NCBI GenBank assembly: GCA_902168205.1
Contig: CABHOK010000003.1
Location: 496,001 to 560,000, forward strand
Origin: an uncultured Chitinophaga sp.
Lineage (GTDB): Bacteria; Bacteroidota; Bacteroidia; Cytophagales; Cyclobacteriaceae
Direction of reading: 5' to 3'
DNA length: 64,000 bases
The notes beneath the pieces were generated by a model, which saw only the letters and a program-made list of their open reading frames with translations, did not search any database and was not told the origin of the DNA. Below, piece after piece: positions 44,222 through 54,360 of this stretch. The number at the start of each line of letters is the position of its first letter. Within the stretch, counting starts at the first letter, position 1. A program made the position numbers and the translations under genes.

Positions 44222-45409
44222 ATGCGGTACTATATAATTGGTTGTATACTTTTTTTCAGGATTGGTATACTCAGTGCGCAAACCTATACACCTCTTTCGG
44301 TCGAGGATTTTCTCAATGCAGTTTCAGTGCATCCGGAAATTACCCGCCAGACGGATGATATAAAGCTGGCACAACTCAATGTTGAAATAGCACGCGTGTC
44401 ACCCGATCCGGTGTTGGGTTTCGGAAATGCTTCCGGTGATATAAGCGGTATCAATATGCCGCAGCAGCTATTTATAGGTATAGAGCATACTGTAGAGATG
44501 GGAAGAAAGCGCATGCACCGTGTTAACTACGCGCGGCAGCAGGTTGCCGTAGCGCGCGAGGAGCATACGGTGTTCGCTAATACATTTAAACGCGATGCAC
44601 TACTCGCTTTCCAGGAATGCTGGATGCTTGAACAACAAATACACGAACTGGAGCAGCATATAAAAAATATTCAGAAGGTAATCGTCCTGGATAGTGCACT
44701 GGCAATTAAAAGAAAACTGGTGCAGTATGAGAATGAGATTCTGTTGGACGATCTCCGCGAAAGTTATACAGGTGTGCTGGACGAACTGCAGATACTGGTA
44801 ACGCATGTCTATCAAACACAATCTATAGCACCGGATACCTGTGTATGGTCTGATAAAAATACAAGCGAAGAGATTGCTATTGACCGGCACTATAAGATTG
44901 CTTCAAACAAAGCCATGCTGGATTTAGTGCACAAGGAAATTGCACTGGCTGCCAGCAACCGCACTCCGGATATATCGTTTACATTGGGAAATAATTTTAT
45001 TACCCAGGGGACTAATCCGGGCGCTCCTTCGCCTGCGTATAACGCTATCACCGCGATGATATCCATACCCTTAAAATTTTCGAATATCCGGAAAGCGGAA
45101 AAAAAACGAGACGCTTATCGACTACAGGTAGCCCAACAGGAGGATGTTTCTATTTTGGATACGGCTACAGAAGAGATCATGCAGCTCCTGGCAACTATTG
45201 AAAAGAAGTCGTCTTCCATTCGCCAGATCATGGAATTAATATACCAGCAGGAAAAACTGATTACCATGATGCAAACACAGAAGTCTACGCTGTTGCTATA
45301 TGAATTCGAGCAACTGCGTGACTACCATGAGATGCGCTGGAAGATGTACGAAGAGTTAACCAACAGCAAAGCAGAATTATACCTGCTCACCGGCATGTTG
45401 TATGAATAA
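44222..45409 (+). CDS. TolC-family outer membrane efflux protein
   Basis: 395 residues, slightly shorter than typical TolC/CusC. The signal peptide ends near GILSAQT. Long helices follow (VHPEITRQTDDIKLAQLNVE; QQLFIGIEHTVEMGRKRMHR; ARQQVAVAREEH) and the second repeat begins LVHKEIALAASNRTPDISFT. The pattern is close to CusC-like members that start with PLSVEDFLNAV. No RND pump or membrane-fusion gene is adjacent, so the partner lies elsewhere. Confidence 0.88.
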   Translation: MRYYIIGCILFFRIGILSAQTYTPLSVEDFLNAVSVHPEITRQTDDIKLAQLNVEIARVSPDPVLGFGNASGDISGINMPQQLFIGIEHTVEMGRKRMHRVNYARQQVAVAREEHTVFANTFKRDALLAFQECWMLEQQIHELEQHIKNIQKVIVLDSALAIKRKLVQYENEILLDDLRESYTGVLDELQILVTHVYQTQSIAPDTCVWSDKNTSEEIAIDRHYKIASNKAMLDLVHKEIALAASNRTPDISFTLGNNFITQGTNPGAPSPAYNAITAMISIPLKFSNIRKAEKKRDAYRLQVAQQEDVSILDTATEEIMQLLATIEKKSSSIRQIMELIYQQEKLITMMQTQKSTLLLYEFEQLRDYHEMRWKMYEELTNSKAELYLLTGMLYE

Positions 45410-45442
45410 ACCTGTTATAGTATATTTTTTCTTCTGATCGCT

Positions 45443-47608
45443 CTATTTGATTTTACTTTCCAGTGCTGTAAGTCGTTTATTCTGTTCGTCAAGCTGTTTC
45501 TGTAATTTTTCGATCGTAGCCTGTTGTTCCTTTACTGCATTAATAAGAATATAGGTTACAGCGTTCGGATCATATTTCAAGTAATCGATTTTCGTTTCGC
45601 TGTCCGTAAATGTATCAATCGTATAGGGTGCCGCCTTCTGCATGTCTTGTGCAATGATCCCTATATATTGCTTGCCATCATCCGGCAAACCTGCAATGCC
45701 GTTATAACGGAATGATACCGGCTTGATCTTGGCGATGACATTCATTCCATCTGTAAAATCGGTAATGTCTTTCTTCAGTCTTCTGTCGGAAGGAGATGCC
45801 CAGCTTCCGCCTCCGGGTTTAACGGCATCGTCTGCTCCCAGGTGTAGTAAGTGCGTTGGGTTATTCGTTCCTATTCCTACAAAACCTGCCGAAGTAATGC
45901 GTAGTCTTTCAAGACCATTGGCTGTATTGGTGCCGAGTATACCTCCTACAGGATTTGTAAAAAATATCAGGTTTCTTCCCGGTGATCCGTTACCAATCTT
46001 GAGATCGTTGGCGTTGGAATACAAGTATCCGAGGTTGGCACCGTTGAGTATATTACTATTTCCGTTATTGTATCCGGCACTGTTTATACCCATGTCTATA
46101 TATACCGAGTTCTCCGTTCCGTTATTCGCGGTGGCCACTACATCTGAACTGGCGAGCGCTCCATTGGAAAAATTCTGAACGTTTATTTCGAGGAAATCAT
46201 CTAACGTACCTACAGCACTGATGGCAGTTTGTATGGTAGTGCCAGCTTCCACGAGTAATTTTTCATCCGTTGGCGTGCTGGTACCAATGCCTACATTACC
46301 GGTGGCTGTGATGCGCATTTTTTCGGTGTTGTTGGTGATGAAAGGCAGATCAAAATTTGATGTTGTCCCAAACGAGCGTGCAGCCGCCACGTTGTTTCCA
46401 TCCAGCACCCACGTAGAAGAACCTACAACCGTACTTGGTGCAACCCAGCTCGGAGCGGTATTCGTACCGTTGGATTGTAAGATTTGTCCGGACGTACCAG
46501 CGCTACCCGCAGGCAACAATGCACCGGTAAAGCGAACATTACCCGTTACATCCAATACTTCTGCAGGACTGGTGTTTCCTATACCAACTCGTCCACTTCC
46601 ATCGATGCGAAGTCTTTCATTGGCAGCAGTGAAACCACCGGTAAAAAAGCGCAACGGGCGGGTAGCCGTACCGTTACCAATAACAAAGTCATTACCGGTT
46701 GCATAGAGATAAGCTGTATTGGCGCCACCCAGCACGGGTAATGAGGTGTTGCTATACCCACCCGAATTTATACCCATGTCGATATAGTTAACGGATTCTG
46801 TTCCGTTGTTGGAAGTTGCAACTATATCCGAGCTGGCACTTCCACCACCCGAATTATTCTTTACGTTTATCTGAAGGTAGTTATCAATACTCCCCCGGCC
46901 GGTCATTAAATTATACGAGGTTGTTGTACCGGCATCAACCAGTAATTTTTCAGGATTGGTTCCGTCAAATGTACTTGAGCCTATACCTAAATTTCCCGCA
47001 GTGGTAAGTCGCATGCGCTCCACGTTGTTGGTAATGAACGGAAGTGCAAAGTTGGATGTAGTACCGATTGACTGTATCGAAGTTACGGCATTACCATTCT
47101 GCAGCCAACTGGTAGTTTGAGCAACGGATGTGGGTGTTACCCAGGTAGGCGCATTATTGGCGCCGTTAGATTGCAATATATACCCGGTTGTACCTGCACT
47201 GTTATTAGGCATTAGCGCACCGCTAAAGCGAACGTTACCCGTTACATCCAGTGGTTGCGTAGGACTTATGTTTCGAATACCTACGTTGCCGTTGGTAGAA
47301 GAAGCAACCAATAATGCCCATGCACTTCCATTCCAGAAATAATATCCGGGAACTACGTTGTTGGGAGCAGTGCCTGCCGTAGCGGTATTATATACCAGCA
47401 AGCTTGTAGCTGGTGATGTAACCGGAGTTGCTGCGTTGGTTGCCGTTAACGCTACGCGAGGTATTAATAATCCGGAATTGGTAGATGCGATATCCAGCAT
47501 GGCAGATGCCGCGGGATCTGCACCGGTAGAATTTATACCAATGCTTTGTGCCTGTGTTGAAAAGTGTACTCCGATGTACAACAAGATAATAAGTAATGTC
47601 TTTTTCAT
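45443..47608 (-). CDS. Exported repeat protein with C-terminal peptidase S74 (intramolecular chaperone) domain
   Basis: 721 residues with a signal peptide (LLIILLYIGVHFSTQAQ). The stalk contains two long internal repeats (about residues 115-350 and 355-600) sharing GNVRFSGALMP/GNVRFTGALLP, QSNGANNAPTWV/QSNGTNTAPSWV, SNFALPFITNN/SNFDLPFITNN and DMGINSGGY/DMGINSAGY. The end (about 610-721) is an S74 domain: SDRRLKKDITDF, IAQDMQKAAPYTI and a coiled-coil tail EQQATIEKLQKQLDEQNKRL. S74 domains trimerise fibres and may self-cleave. In Bacteroidota such proteins are secreted surface fibres, not phage genes. Confidence 0.85.
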   Translation of the reverse strand: MKKTLLIILLYIGVHFSTQAQSIGINSTGADPAASAMLDIASTNSGLLIPRVALTATNAATPVTSPATSLLVYNTATAGTAPNNVVPGYYFWNGSAWALLVASSTNGNVGIRNISPTQPLDVTGNVRFSGALMPNNSAGTTGYILQSNGANNAPTWVTPTSVAQTTSWLQNGNAVTSIQSIGTTSNFALPFITNNVERMRLTTAGNLGIGSSTFDGTNPEKLLVDAGTTTSYNLMTGRGSIDNYLQINVKNNSGGGSASSDIVATSNNGTESVNYIDMGINSGGYSNTSLPVLGGANTAYLYATGNDFVIGNGTATRPLRFFTGGFTAANERLRIDGSGRVGIGNTSPAEVLDVTGNVRFTGALLPAGSAGTSGQILQSNGTNTAPSWVAPSTVVGSSTWVLDGNNVAAARSFGTTSNFDLPFITNNTEKMRITATGNVGIGTSTPTDEKLLVEAGTTIQTAISAVGTLDDFLEINVQNFSNGALASSDVVATANNGTENSVYIDMGINSAGYNNGNSNILNGANLGYLYSNANDLKIGNGSPGRNLIFFTNPVGGILGTNTANGLERLRITSAGFVGIGTNNPTHLLHLGADDAVKPGGGSWASPSDRRLKKDITDFTDGMNVIAKIKPVSFRYNGIAGLPDDGKQYIGIIAQDMQKAAPYTIDTFTDSETKIDYLKYDPNAVTYILINAVKEQQATIEKLQKQLDEQNKRLTALESKIK

Positions 47609-48031
47609 GGCATGGGTGATTTGAGTTTGATTGTGTGTCTGGTAACGTATAGGAAAAAGATTTTGTCAAAATCAAAAATGCATAGCTGTATCGTTGTATC
47701 CATCAGGGAAAAGCTGATTTTTATATACTTCATAATTGTGTATGATTGGCTACAGTATGTGGTGTGGTATTTCTAAAAGCAGGTGCTTGCCACAATAGAA
47801 AGTATAGAAGTGTTTAAACATTTGTCTTTCATTTTAAAATAATTCAGAGATATAGTGTTCATGATTTTTTTTGAAATCATAAAATTGTAATTTCGGTATA
47901 GCCTACCCGGTATTGGATCGTTCGTGTTTCTGGACGGTCTTTTACAGTATCGTTTCTTATTTATATACTATATAATGGTGTTTGCTATATATAGTGAGGT
48001 ATTTTATTGTGGTCAGAAATCAAGGAAAGTT
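47609..48031. other. Intergenic region between divergent surface-protein genes
   Basis: 423 nt. It must contain both promoters; TAATTTCG near 47890 is a one-mismatch -7 element for the plus-strand gene but lacks a spaced -33. No other structure is evident. Confidence 0.45.
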
Positions 48032-51004
48032 ATGCGATATACAGATTTGAAACCCGCAATTTTAATAATGACATTGCTGTTGCTGATCGATATACAGGAT
48101 CTGCACGCACAGGCACGCCTGGTACTGAACGGTGCCAATATTACTATTGCGCAAGGTGCAACACTGGTTATACAGAATTCCAATGCCAACGCCATTACGC
48201 GTAACAGCGGCTATATCATCAGCGAAGGTGAGAACAACGTTATCAAATGGTATATCGGTACTACTACCGGTAATTATACCATACCCTGGGGATATAGCGG
48301 TGACTATATTCCGTTAACCTTTACACCAACAGGAGCAGTCGGTAGCGGCTATTTTCTTTTTTCTACCTACCACACAACCAATTGGAACAATGCTGAAAAC
48401 CTGCCAACTGGTGTGTCCAACTTCAACGGATCATCGGGTACCGATCACTCTGCTTTTGCTATCGATAGGTTCTGGCAGATAAATGCCCAATCATATACCA
48501 CGCGGCCTACACTTACATCACTGGCCTTTACTTATCGTGACAGCGAACACAGTGCTGTTGGAAATACGATCGAAGAAGCGGCACTTCGTCCGGAACGCTG
48601 GAACAATACGTTGAGTACCTGGACCGATTTTTCGGCTGAACCCACTATAAATACAACTACCAATACCGTAACACTCAGTAATCTTAGTGACACCGATCTG
48701 TTTGCCTGGTGGACACTTTCAACGTCTCCGGTGAATCGGTATTGGGTGGCAGCAGCATTGTCCAATTGGAGTAATCGTGCGAGTTGGTCCGTTTCTCCCG
48801 GTGGACAAGGTGGAGCAACGGTTCCGTCCAGTGTCGATGCTGTTGTATTTGATGGCGCCAACGATGGATCATGCACGATAGATGCTACTGTCAATATAGC
48901 TTCGCTCACCGTTAATGCAGCCTATACCGGAACGATAACGCAGGGAGCACAACGTATAAATATTGTTGATGAAGCTACACTCGCAGGAGGATCCTTTGTA
49001 GGGGGATCGGTTCCGATTCATGTAAATGGCGATTTACGTATCAATGGGACTGCGTTTTTATCAAGCAGCGATACACTCGATCTGAAAAGTAATTTTACGT
49101 TAGATGAAGGATCATTCGAACATAACAGTGGCATCGTAAAATTTTCAGGTACTACAGCAGGAGCTCCTCAATTGATCAACGGAAGTTCGTCTATCGGTTT
49201 CAATAATATACACATTACCAATACCGCATTGAATTCCGGAGTTAGCGTGGAGTCGAGGCATCAGCTTCATGGTATATTAACACTCGCAACGGGTGCTATA
49301 CTGGATGCGGATGGCTCACTGGACACGGCAACTTTTACCATGATATCTTCTGCCGATGAACCCGTGATCGATGCTGCTATAGCACCGCTACCGGCCGGTG
49401 CACAGGTGACCGGCAATATCACGGTGCAGCGCTATATGTCAATTGAAGGTCCGAATAACACGCGCATATACCGGTATATAACATCGCCTGTTCAAGGTGG
49501 AACGGTAGCAGATATCCAGGAAGAGATTCCGGTTACAGGTACGTTTGTTGGCTCTACCAATTGTAAAGATTGCACAACCACGCAATCGATGTTCGCATAC
49601 AACGAAACGGTAATTACCGATGTTAACGGAAGTGGTTCTTCTGATTTTAATGATGGCTATATTGATTTTCCGGATGCTGTTAATACGGAGGTACTGCAGC
49701 CGGGCAGGGGATATACTATGTTTGTAAGAGGTAACTATCTGCTATCTCCTGTGTGGGATATACGGGGTGTTGCCAACCAGGGAAATATTTCGCTTCCGGT
49801 ATCTTTTACATCCTCAGGTACAATCGCCAACGATGGATGGAACCTGGTGGGCAATCCATATCCTTCTGTTATTGACTGGAACGCTGCCACAGGGTGGACC
49901 AAGACAAACATTAGTGGTACTATATATATAGCGGATAATGGTGGTGAAACGCTGCAATATGCTATATGGAACGGAACAACCGGTATTAATGGCGGATCGC
50001 GGTATATACCTATAGGACAAGCGTTCTGGGTAAAAGCTACCGCTGGCAGCCCGGTATTAAGTACCCAGGAAAATATAAAAGCCCCCGGACAATCGCCAAC
50101 GTTCTTTCGCACAGCATCCACCGAGAATCTGCTGCATATAAAAATGACTAATGGATCGTTTGAAGATGAGACAGCCATTCACTTCCGGAATGATGCCACG
50201 AAACAATTTGATGACTATGCGGATGCCTGGAAATTAAAGAATGGATTGTTCAATCTTTCATCTCTCACAGAGAATCATGAGCGACTCGCGATCAACTCGC
50301 TGCCATCGCTGATGTGTAACACACGCGTTAACCTCGATGTTGCCGATGCAAAACCCGGTGCCTACCAGTTGAAGTTTAGCAACATGAGTTCGTTTGAAGC
50401 TGATGCATCCATCATTCTGGAAGATCACTACCTGAATCAGAATATATTTGTTTCGGCACAAGATACGTATCCGTTTACCATAACGGATGCGCCTGCATCC
50501 AAAGGTGATCAACGTTTTACAATCGTGATCGATAAACCCGGTCCCGAAGTTATCATCAGCGAAGAAGATGGTAAACTGAAAATAGACTATGCAAGCAACA
50601 TCCAATGGTATAAAGATGGTAACGCTATAGAAGGTGCTACGGCTTCTACCTATGTTCCGGTGGAGTCGGGTATATATTCGGTTACTGTTCTGCAAGGTGA
50701 TTGTTCGCTGGCCGGCATGCGTGAATTTTTTATCACTGGAATAGAGGAGGCTGACCGTGGTGTACGTGTATACCCGGTTCCGATAAGCGACAAACTATAT
50801 ATTGAAGTGGCCGCTTCCCGTAAATTGACTTCTGCTACCGTGTTGGATGTGTTCGGCCAGGAAATTGTTAAAACGGATTTGCAGCAGGAGTCCAACGGTG
50901 TCTACTCAGCGGTTATCTCGATGAAGGATTACCCGAGTGGCTCGTATGTAGTGCAGTTAAAAGGAAAGGAGAATATTATTTCCAGAAAGGTGATCAAGAA
51001 ATAA
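48032..51004 (+). CDS. Large T9SS-secreted surface protein (type A sorting domain)
   Basis: 990 residues from the ATG at 48032, which places the signal peptide (LKPAILIMTLLLLIDIQDLHAQ) at the true N-terminus; the upstream in-frame ATG at 47924 gives an implausible second hydrophobic lead. The body is beta-rich with repeated GS/GT-N motifs and no catalytic signature I can name. The C-terminus (about 910-990) is a T9SS type A sorting domain: VRVYPVPISDKLYIEV, VLDVFGQEIVK, YPSGSYVVQLKG and a basic end SRKVIKK. It is expected to be exported through the type IX system and attached to the surface. Confidence 0.88.
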   Translation: MRYTDLKPAILIMTLLLLIDIQDLHAQARLVLNGANITIAQGATLVIQNSNANAITRNSGYIISEGENNVIKWYIGTTTGNYTIPWGYSGDYIPLTFTPTGAVGSGYFLFSTYHTTNWNNAENLPTGVSNFNGSSGTDHSAFAIDRFWQINAQSYTTRPTLTSLAFTYRDSEHSAVGNTIEEAALRPERWNNTLSTWTDFSAEPTINTTTNTVTLSNLSDTDLFAWWTLSTSPVNRYWVAAALSNWSNRASWSVSPGGQGGATVPSSVDAVVFDGANDGSCTIDATVNIASLTVNAAYTGTITQGAQRINIVDEATLAGGSFVGGSVPIHVNGDLRINGTAFLSSSDTLDLKSNFTLDEGSFEHNSGIVKFSGTTAGAPQLINGSSSIGFNNIHITNTALNSGVSVESRHQLHGILTLATGAILDADGSLDTATFTMISSADEPVIDAAIAPLPAGAQVTGNITVQRYMSIEGPNNTRIYRYITSPVQGGTVADIQEEIPVTGTFVGSTNCKDCTTTQSMFAYNETVITDVNGSGSSDFNDGYIDFPDAVNTEVLQPGRGYTMFVRGNYLLSPVWDIRGVANQGNISLPVSFTSSGTIANDGWNLVGNPYPSVIDWNAATGWTKTNISGTIYIADNGGETLQYAIWNGTTGINGGSRYIPIGQAFWVKATAGSPVLSTQENIKAPGQSPTFFRTASTENLLHIKMTNGSFEDETAIHFRNDATKQFDDYADAWKLKNGLFNLSSLTENHERLAINSLPSLMCNTRVNLDVADAKPGAYQLKFSNMSSFEADASIILEDHYLNQNIFVSAQDTYPFTITDAPASKGDQRFTIVIDKPGPEVIISEEDGKLKIDYASNIQWYKDGNAIEGATASTYVPVESGIYSVTVLQGDCSLAGMREFFITGIEEADRGVRVYPVPISDKLYIEVAASRKLTSATVLDVFGQEIVKTDLQQESNGVYSAVISMKDYPSGSYVVQLKGKENIISRKVIKK

Positions 51005-51051
51005 TACGCTCCTTAAATTCAGATTTTATATGGTATATATCTCGGTTGGAT

Positions 51052-51909
51052 TCACTGAGCATCTTTGGCGCAACGAAAACCAATGTGCAGCATCGATGAC
51101 TCCGGTGTTGATGCAGCACGTCCGGCAATTCTGAAACCATGACACACCATGGGGTCGCAAAGAAATGAACCACCGCGTATCACACGTCTGGTAGCCGGGT
51201 CAATTTCAGCATCGCGACCGGCAGGCTCTATACTGTCCTGGCACCATTGCCATACATTGCCGCCCATATCCGTCAGTCCTATCTTGTTTGCACCGAAAAC
51301 CCCGACTGGTGAAGTATAGATATACCCATCTTCCCCCGAGTTATACGAAGGAAAAGTTCCCTGCCACGTATTGGCTTTATACTTACCGGCTATAACAAGA
51401 TCTTCGCCCCACGTATAGCGTTGTCTGGTCTGCTCACCATTCTTGGCGGCGTGTTCCCACTCCCATTGAGTTGGTAAACGTTTACCTATCCATTGTGCAT
51501 AGGCAGCGGCATCGTTCCATGATACCTGCGTTACCGGATGATTGCCTTCTGCTTTCGGTTTGTTTCTGCCGAAAGGATAGCGGAAGTCTGCACCATCAAC
51601 CAGTTCCCACTGTTGCAGGCGATCGTTGAACACACCGGCATTACCAAACTTCTCCGCTTCGGTGAGGTAGTGCGTTTCTTTTACAAATGTTTCGAAGTCA
51701 GATACCGTTACCAGTTTTTTGTCCAGAAGATAAGGCTTCAGTTTTATTTCGATATACTTTTCAGTTACCGGGTCCGTAGTAGTCAACGTACCTCCGTTAA
51801 TATATACCATTGTCTCATCGCGATGCGGTACAGGCTGAAAGGAAACCAGTAACATCGATGTCAGCAAAGTGATGAGTGTTGTCGTTTTTGCTTTCTGGAT
51901 TTTTTTCAT
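51052..51909 (-). CDS. Exported formylglycine-generating enzyme (FGE/SUMF1 family)
   Basis: 285 residues with an N-terminal signal or anchor (TTLITLLTSMLLVSFQP). The SUMF1 fold shows GNHPVTQVSWNDAAAYAQWI, KRLPTQWEWEHAAKNG, GLTDMGGNVWQWCQD and RVIRGGSFLCDPMVCHGFR. The last contains a C-x4-C pair (C251, C256) equivalent to the copper-binding catalytic cysteines of true FGEs. It would oxidise the sulfatase cysteine in C-x-P-x-R to formylglycine, here apparently in the periplasm. It is last in the operon, 2 nt after the rhodanese-thioredoxin gene, with its two substrate sulfatases just upstream. Confidence 0.9.
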   Translation of the reverse strand: MKKIQKAKTTTLITLLTSMLLVSFQPVPHRDETMVYINGGTLTTTDPVTEKYIEIKLKPYLLDKKLVTVSDFETFVKETHYLTEAEKFGNAGVFNDRLQQWELVDGADFRYPFGRNKPKAEGNHPVTQVSWNDAAAYAQWIGKRLPTQWEWEHAAKNGEQTRQRYTWGEDLVIAGKYKANTWQGTFPSYNSGEDGYIYTSPVGVFGANKIGLTDMGGNVWQWCQDSIEPAGRDAEIDPATRRVIRGGSFLCDPMVCHGFRIAGRAASTPESSMLHIGFRCAKDAQ

Positions 51910-51911
51910 AA

Positions 51912-52691
51912 CTAATTGTTCCTGGCTTGTTCAGTTCTTCGTTTCATCAATTCTGTTGTGCCTTCGCACGAAGGTGCCGTGCTGTTGGCCTGCAACGCTT
52001 CTTGGAGTATGGCCTTTGTAATGTTGCCCGATTTTGTCCACACCGGCTTGCCATCTTTATAAAGGATGAGGGTTGGTACAGATTCTATATTCAGTTGTTT
52101 TGCAAGCGCACGGTTGTCATACAGTTCAATCTTATGCACGTTGAGTTTGCCGGTATACTGATGCGCAACCGTATCGACTACTGGTGCTAACTTTTTGCAT
52201 GCACCACAATGTTTCGAGCCAACATCAACCAGTACAAGGTTTGAAGCTGTGATAAGCTTTTGAAATTCGTCCGCTGATATACCTTGTCCTGCTTTTGACT
52301 CGATCGGTCTACCGGCACCGATCCAGTGCGCTATACCTCCCGGTAATTCATATACTTCACGGAACCCACGACTACGCAATTGTTTTGCAATGACACCGCT
52401 TCGTCCGTTGTTGATAGAGTATACAAATACAGGTTTACTCTTGTCTAACGTCTGAATGCGTTTGTTATAGAGTGCCGTATCGGAAGCGTTCAGGTTAACA
52501 GCACCGATCAGGTGGTTTTCCGAAAATTCCTGCGATGAACGAACATCCAGTATCTGCGGAACAGGTGATTGTTTTAGTTTCTGTTCAAACGCTTCGAGCG
52601 TCAGTTCGTTAACGGCTTTCTGTGCGTATAGCCTCCCCGTAAGGAAGGCTAAACTCAACATAAGAAAATAGAGCGCGGATTTTGTTTTCAT
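51912..52691 (-). CDS. Exported rhodanese-thioredoxin fusion protein
   Basis: 259 residues. A signal peptide ends near RLYAQ. A rhodanese-like domain (about 25-130) has ILDVRSSQEFSENHLIGAVN and LPGGIAHWIGAG. In its active-site loop the cysteine is replaced by serine (S92 in YSINNGRSG), so persulfide transfer is not expected. The thioredoxin domain (about 135-245) has an intact C-x-x-C (HCGACKKL, C162/C165) and ESVPTLILYKDGKPV. Placed between the sulfatase and FGE genes with 2-3 nt gaps, it may supply reducing power or handle thiols during sulfatase maturation. Confidence 0.88.
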   Translation of the reverse strand: MKTKSALYFLMLSLAFLTGRLYAQKAVNELTLEAFEQKLKQSPVPQILDVRSSQEFSENHLIGAVNLNASDTALYNKRIQTLDKSKPVFVYSINNGRSGVIAKQLRSRGFREVYELPGGIAHWIGAGRPIESKAGQGISADEFQKLITASNLVLVDVGSKHCGACKKLAPVVDTVAHQYTGKLNVHKIELYDNRALAKQLNIESVPTLILYKDGKPVWTKSGNITKAILQEALQANSTAPSCEGTTELMKRRTEQARNN

Positions 52692-52694
52692 AGA

Positions 52695-54347
52695 TTAATG
52701 GTTCGATTGAGCGGCTACAGGACCTGGTGTACTTTGCCCGGGTATCTGCATCGGCTGGTTAGGTTTGATCTTGTCATAATCAACAACTCCGGTACGTTCA
52801 GCCCATTTGAAGTAATCAGCTGAAAGTTCATTCACTATATCTGGACGCTCGCCTGCTAAATCTTTTGTCTCGCCTCTGTCTTTACTCAGATCATACAGCT
52901 CCCATTTATAGGATGGATACGTTGAGACAATTTTCCAATCACCTTTACGCACGGCACGATTACCGGCACGTTCCCAGAAGAGAGGCTCTCCGCGATTCAC
53001 TTCAGTAGCCTGGCTTGTTAAAACAGGTACAAGACTTTTACCTGCCAGCGGATGTGGCTTTACACCTTTATAGTTTGCCGGGTATGTAGCGCCTGCCAGT
53101 TCATAGAAGGTGGGTGCTATATCAATAAGGTGCGCGGTACCTTTTACAATCTGTCCGCCTTTAATACGCTTCGGGAACCATGCGATGAAAGGCGAGCTGA
53201 AACCACCTTCGTGCATGTTGTTTTTATACTGACGATGCGGTGTGTTGGAGACATACGCCCAGCTTTGTTCCTGGTAATCATATGATCCCGGAGAACCGAT
53301 AGGCCCGCCGTTGCGCTGCGGTTTCCGGTTGGTACCGGCATAACCTCCCTGCGCTCCGTTGTCGGATATAAATACGATCAGCGTGTTCTCATCTTTTTTC
53401 AGTTCTTTCAGTTTGGCAAGAACTCTTCCTATATTCTGATCTACGCGATCGATCATCGCGGCATATACCTCCATCTTCGCTTTCCAGAGTTGCTTCTGGT
53501 CGTACGTGAGGTTGTCCCATTTGGGAACTTCCGGATCGCGCTGGGCTACTTTTTGATTCGGCAGAAGTATACCTAACTCACGCTGACGTGCCAGTCGTTG
53601 CTGGCGCAGCGAATCCCAACCTATATCATAGCGCCCTTTATACTTCGCTATATCTTCCGGCAGTGCCTGAAGCGGCCAGTGTGGCGCGTTGAAAGGAAGG
53701 TAGAGGAAGAAAGGTTTTTGCGTTTTATTTTGTTCATCTAAAAAAGCAAGTGCGTTGTCAACGATCTTGTTGGTAAGGTACTCTCCGGGTTTCAGATTTT
53801 CTTTCGTGTTGTTTTTGATAAGTGTAACCGGAGGAGCTTGTCCATATTCACCTATATCAAAGTAGTTACTTGCTCCGGGAACAAATCCATAGAACTGATC
53901 AAACCCGCGCTGGTTCGGCCAGCCGAGACTGTCTTTCCCAACATGCCATTTGCCGGACATGAGTGTACTATATCCATTTTGCTTTAATACCTCAGCGAGT
54001 GTAAGCGATTCTTTGTTGAGGTATCCCTGGTAAGCGGGAAGTCCGAGGTTCACATCAAAATAACCAACGCCTGCGCGATGCTGGTATTGACCGGTAAGCA
54101 ACGATGCACGTGTCGGTGCGCAAATGGAGTTGTTATAGAACTCGCGAAAGCGTATACCTTCGGCTGCGAGTTTATCTAGGTTCGGTGTTTGTATCTCTGA
54201 ACCATAGGAACCTATATCCGAGAACCCCATATCATCCACCATGATCAATATCAGATTAGGCTTGCTTGTGTCGGCTTTCTTCTGCGCCAGTAGCGGTACC
54301 GCTGCAGCGATGTATAGTATAAACGAGATAACAAAGATTCTTTTCAT
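52695..54347 (-). CDS. Arylsulfatase-type sulfatase (Cys type), first paralogue
   Basis: 550 residues from the ATG at 54347, which gives a signal peptide (FVISFILYIAAAVPLLAQ); the longer frame from 54449 overlaps the upstream gene and is rejected. Sulfatase motifs are complete: metal-binding NLILIMVDDMGFSDIG, the modification site CAPTRASLLTGQ (C76 would become formylglycine), SGKWHVGK, and FISDNGAQGG. It hydrolyses sulfate esters in the periplasm. It is closely related to the next sulfatase, indicating tandem duplication; the C-terminus differs (PMQIPGQSTPGP). Confidence 0.93.
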   Translation of the reverse strand: MKRIFVISFILYIAAAVPLLAQKKADTSKPNLILIMVDDMGFSDIGSYGSEIQTPNLDKLAAEGIRFREFYNNSICAPTRASLLTGQYQHRAGVGYFDVNLGLPAYQGYLNKESLTLAEVLKQNGYSTLMSGKWHVGKDSLGWPNQRGFDQFYGFVPGASNYFDIGEYGQAPPVTLIKNNTKENLKPGEYLTNKIVDNALAFLDEQNKTQKPFFLYLPFNAPHWPLQALPEDIAKYKGRYDIGWDSLRQQRLARQRELGILLPNQKVAQRDPEVPKWDNLTYDQKQLWKAKMEVYAAMIDRVDQNIGRVLAKLKELKKDENTLIVFISDNGAQGGYAGTNRKPQRNGGPIGSPGSYDYQEQSWAYVSNTPHRQYKNNMHEGGFSSPFIAWFPKRIKGGQIVKGTAHLIDIAPTFYELAGATYPANYKGVKPHPLAGKSLVPVLTSQATEVNRGEPLFWERAGNRAVRKGDWKIVSTYPSYKWELYDLSKDRGETKDLAGERPDIVNELSADYFKWAERTGVVDYDKIKPNQPMQIPGQSTPGPVAAQSNH

Positions 54348-54360
54348 AAAGTGTATATAG

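Noticed and set aside
45443-47608. Prophage tail-fibre gene
   Set aside because: Despite the S74 domain, it has a signal peptide and no phage neighbours; such proteins are common surface proteins in Bacteroidota.
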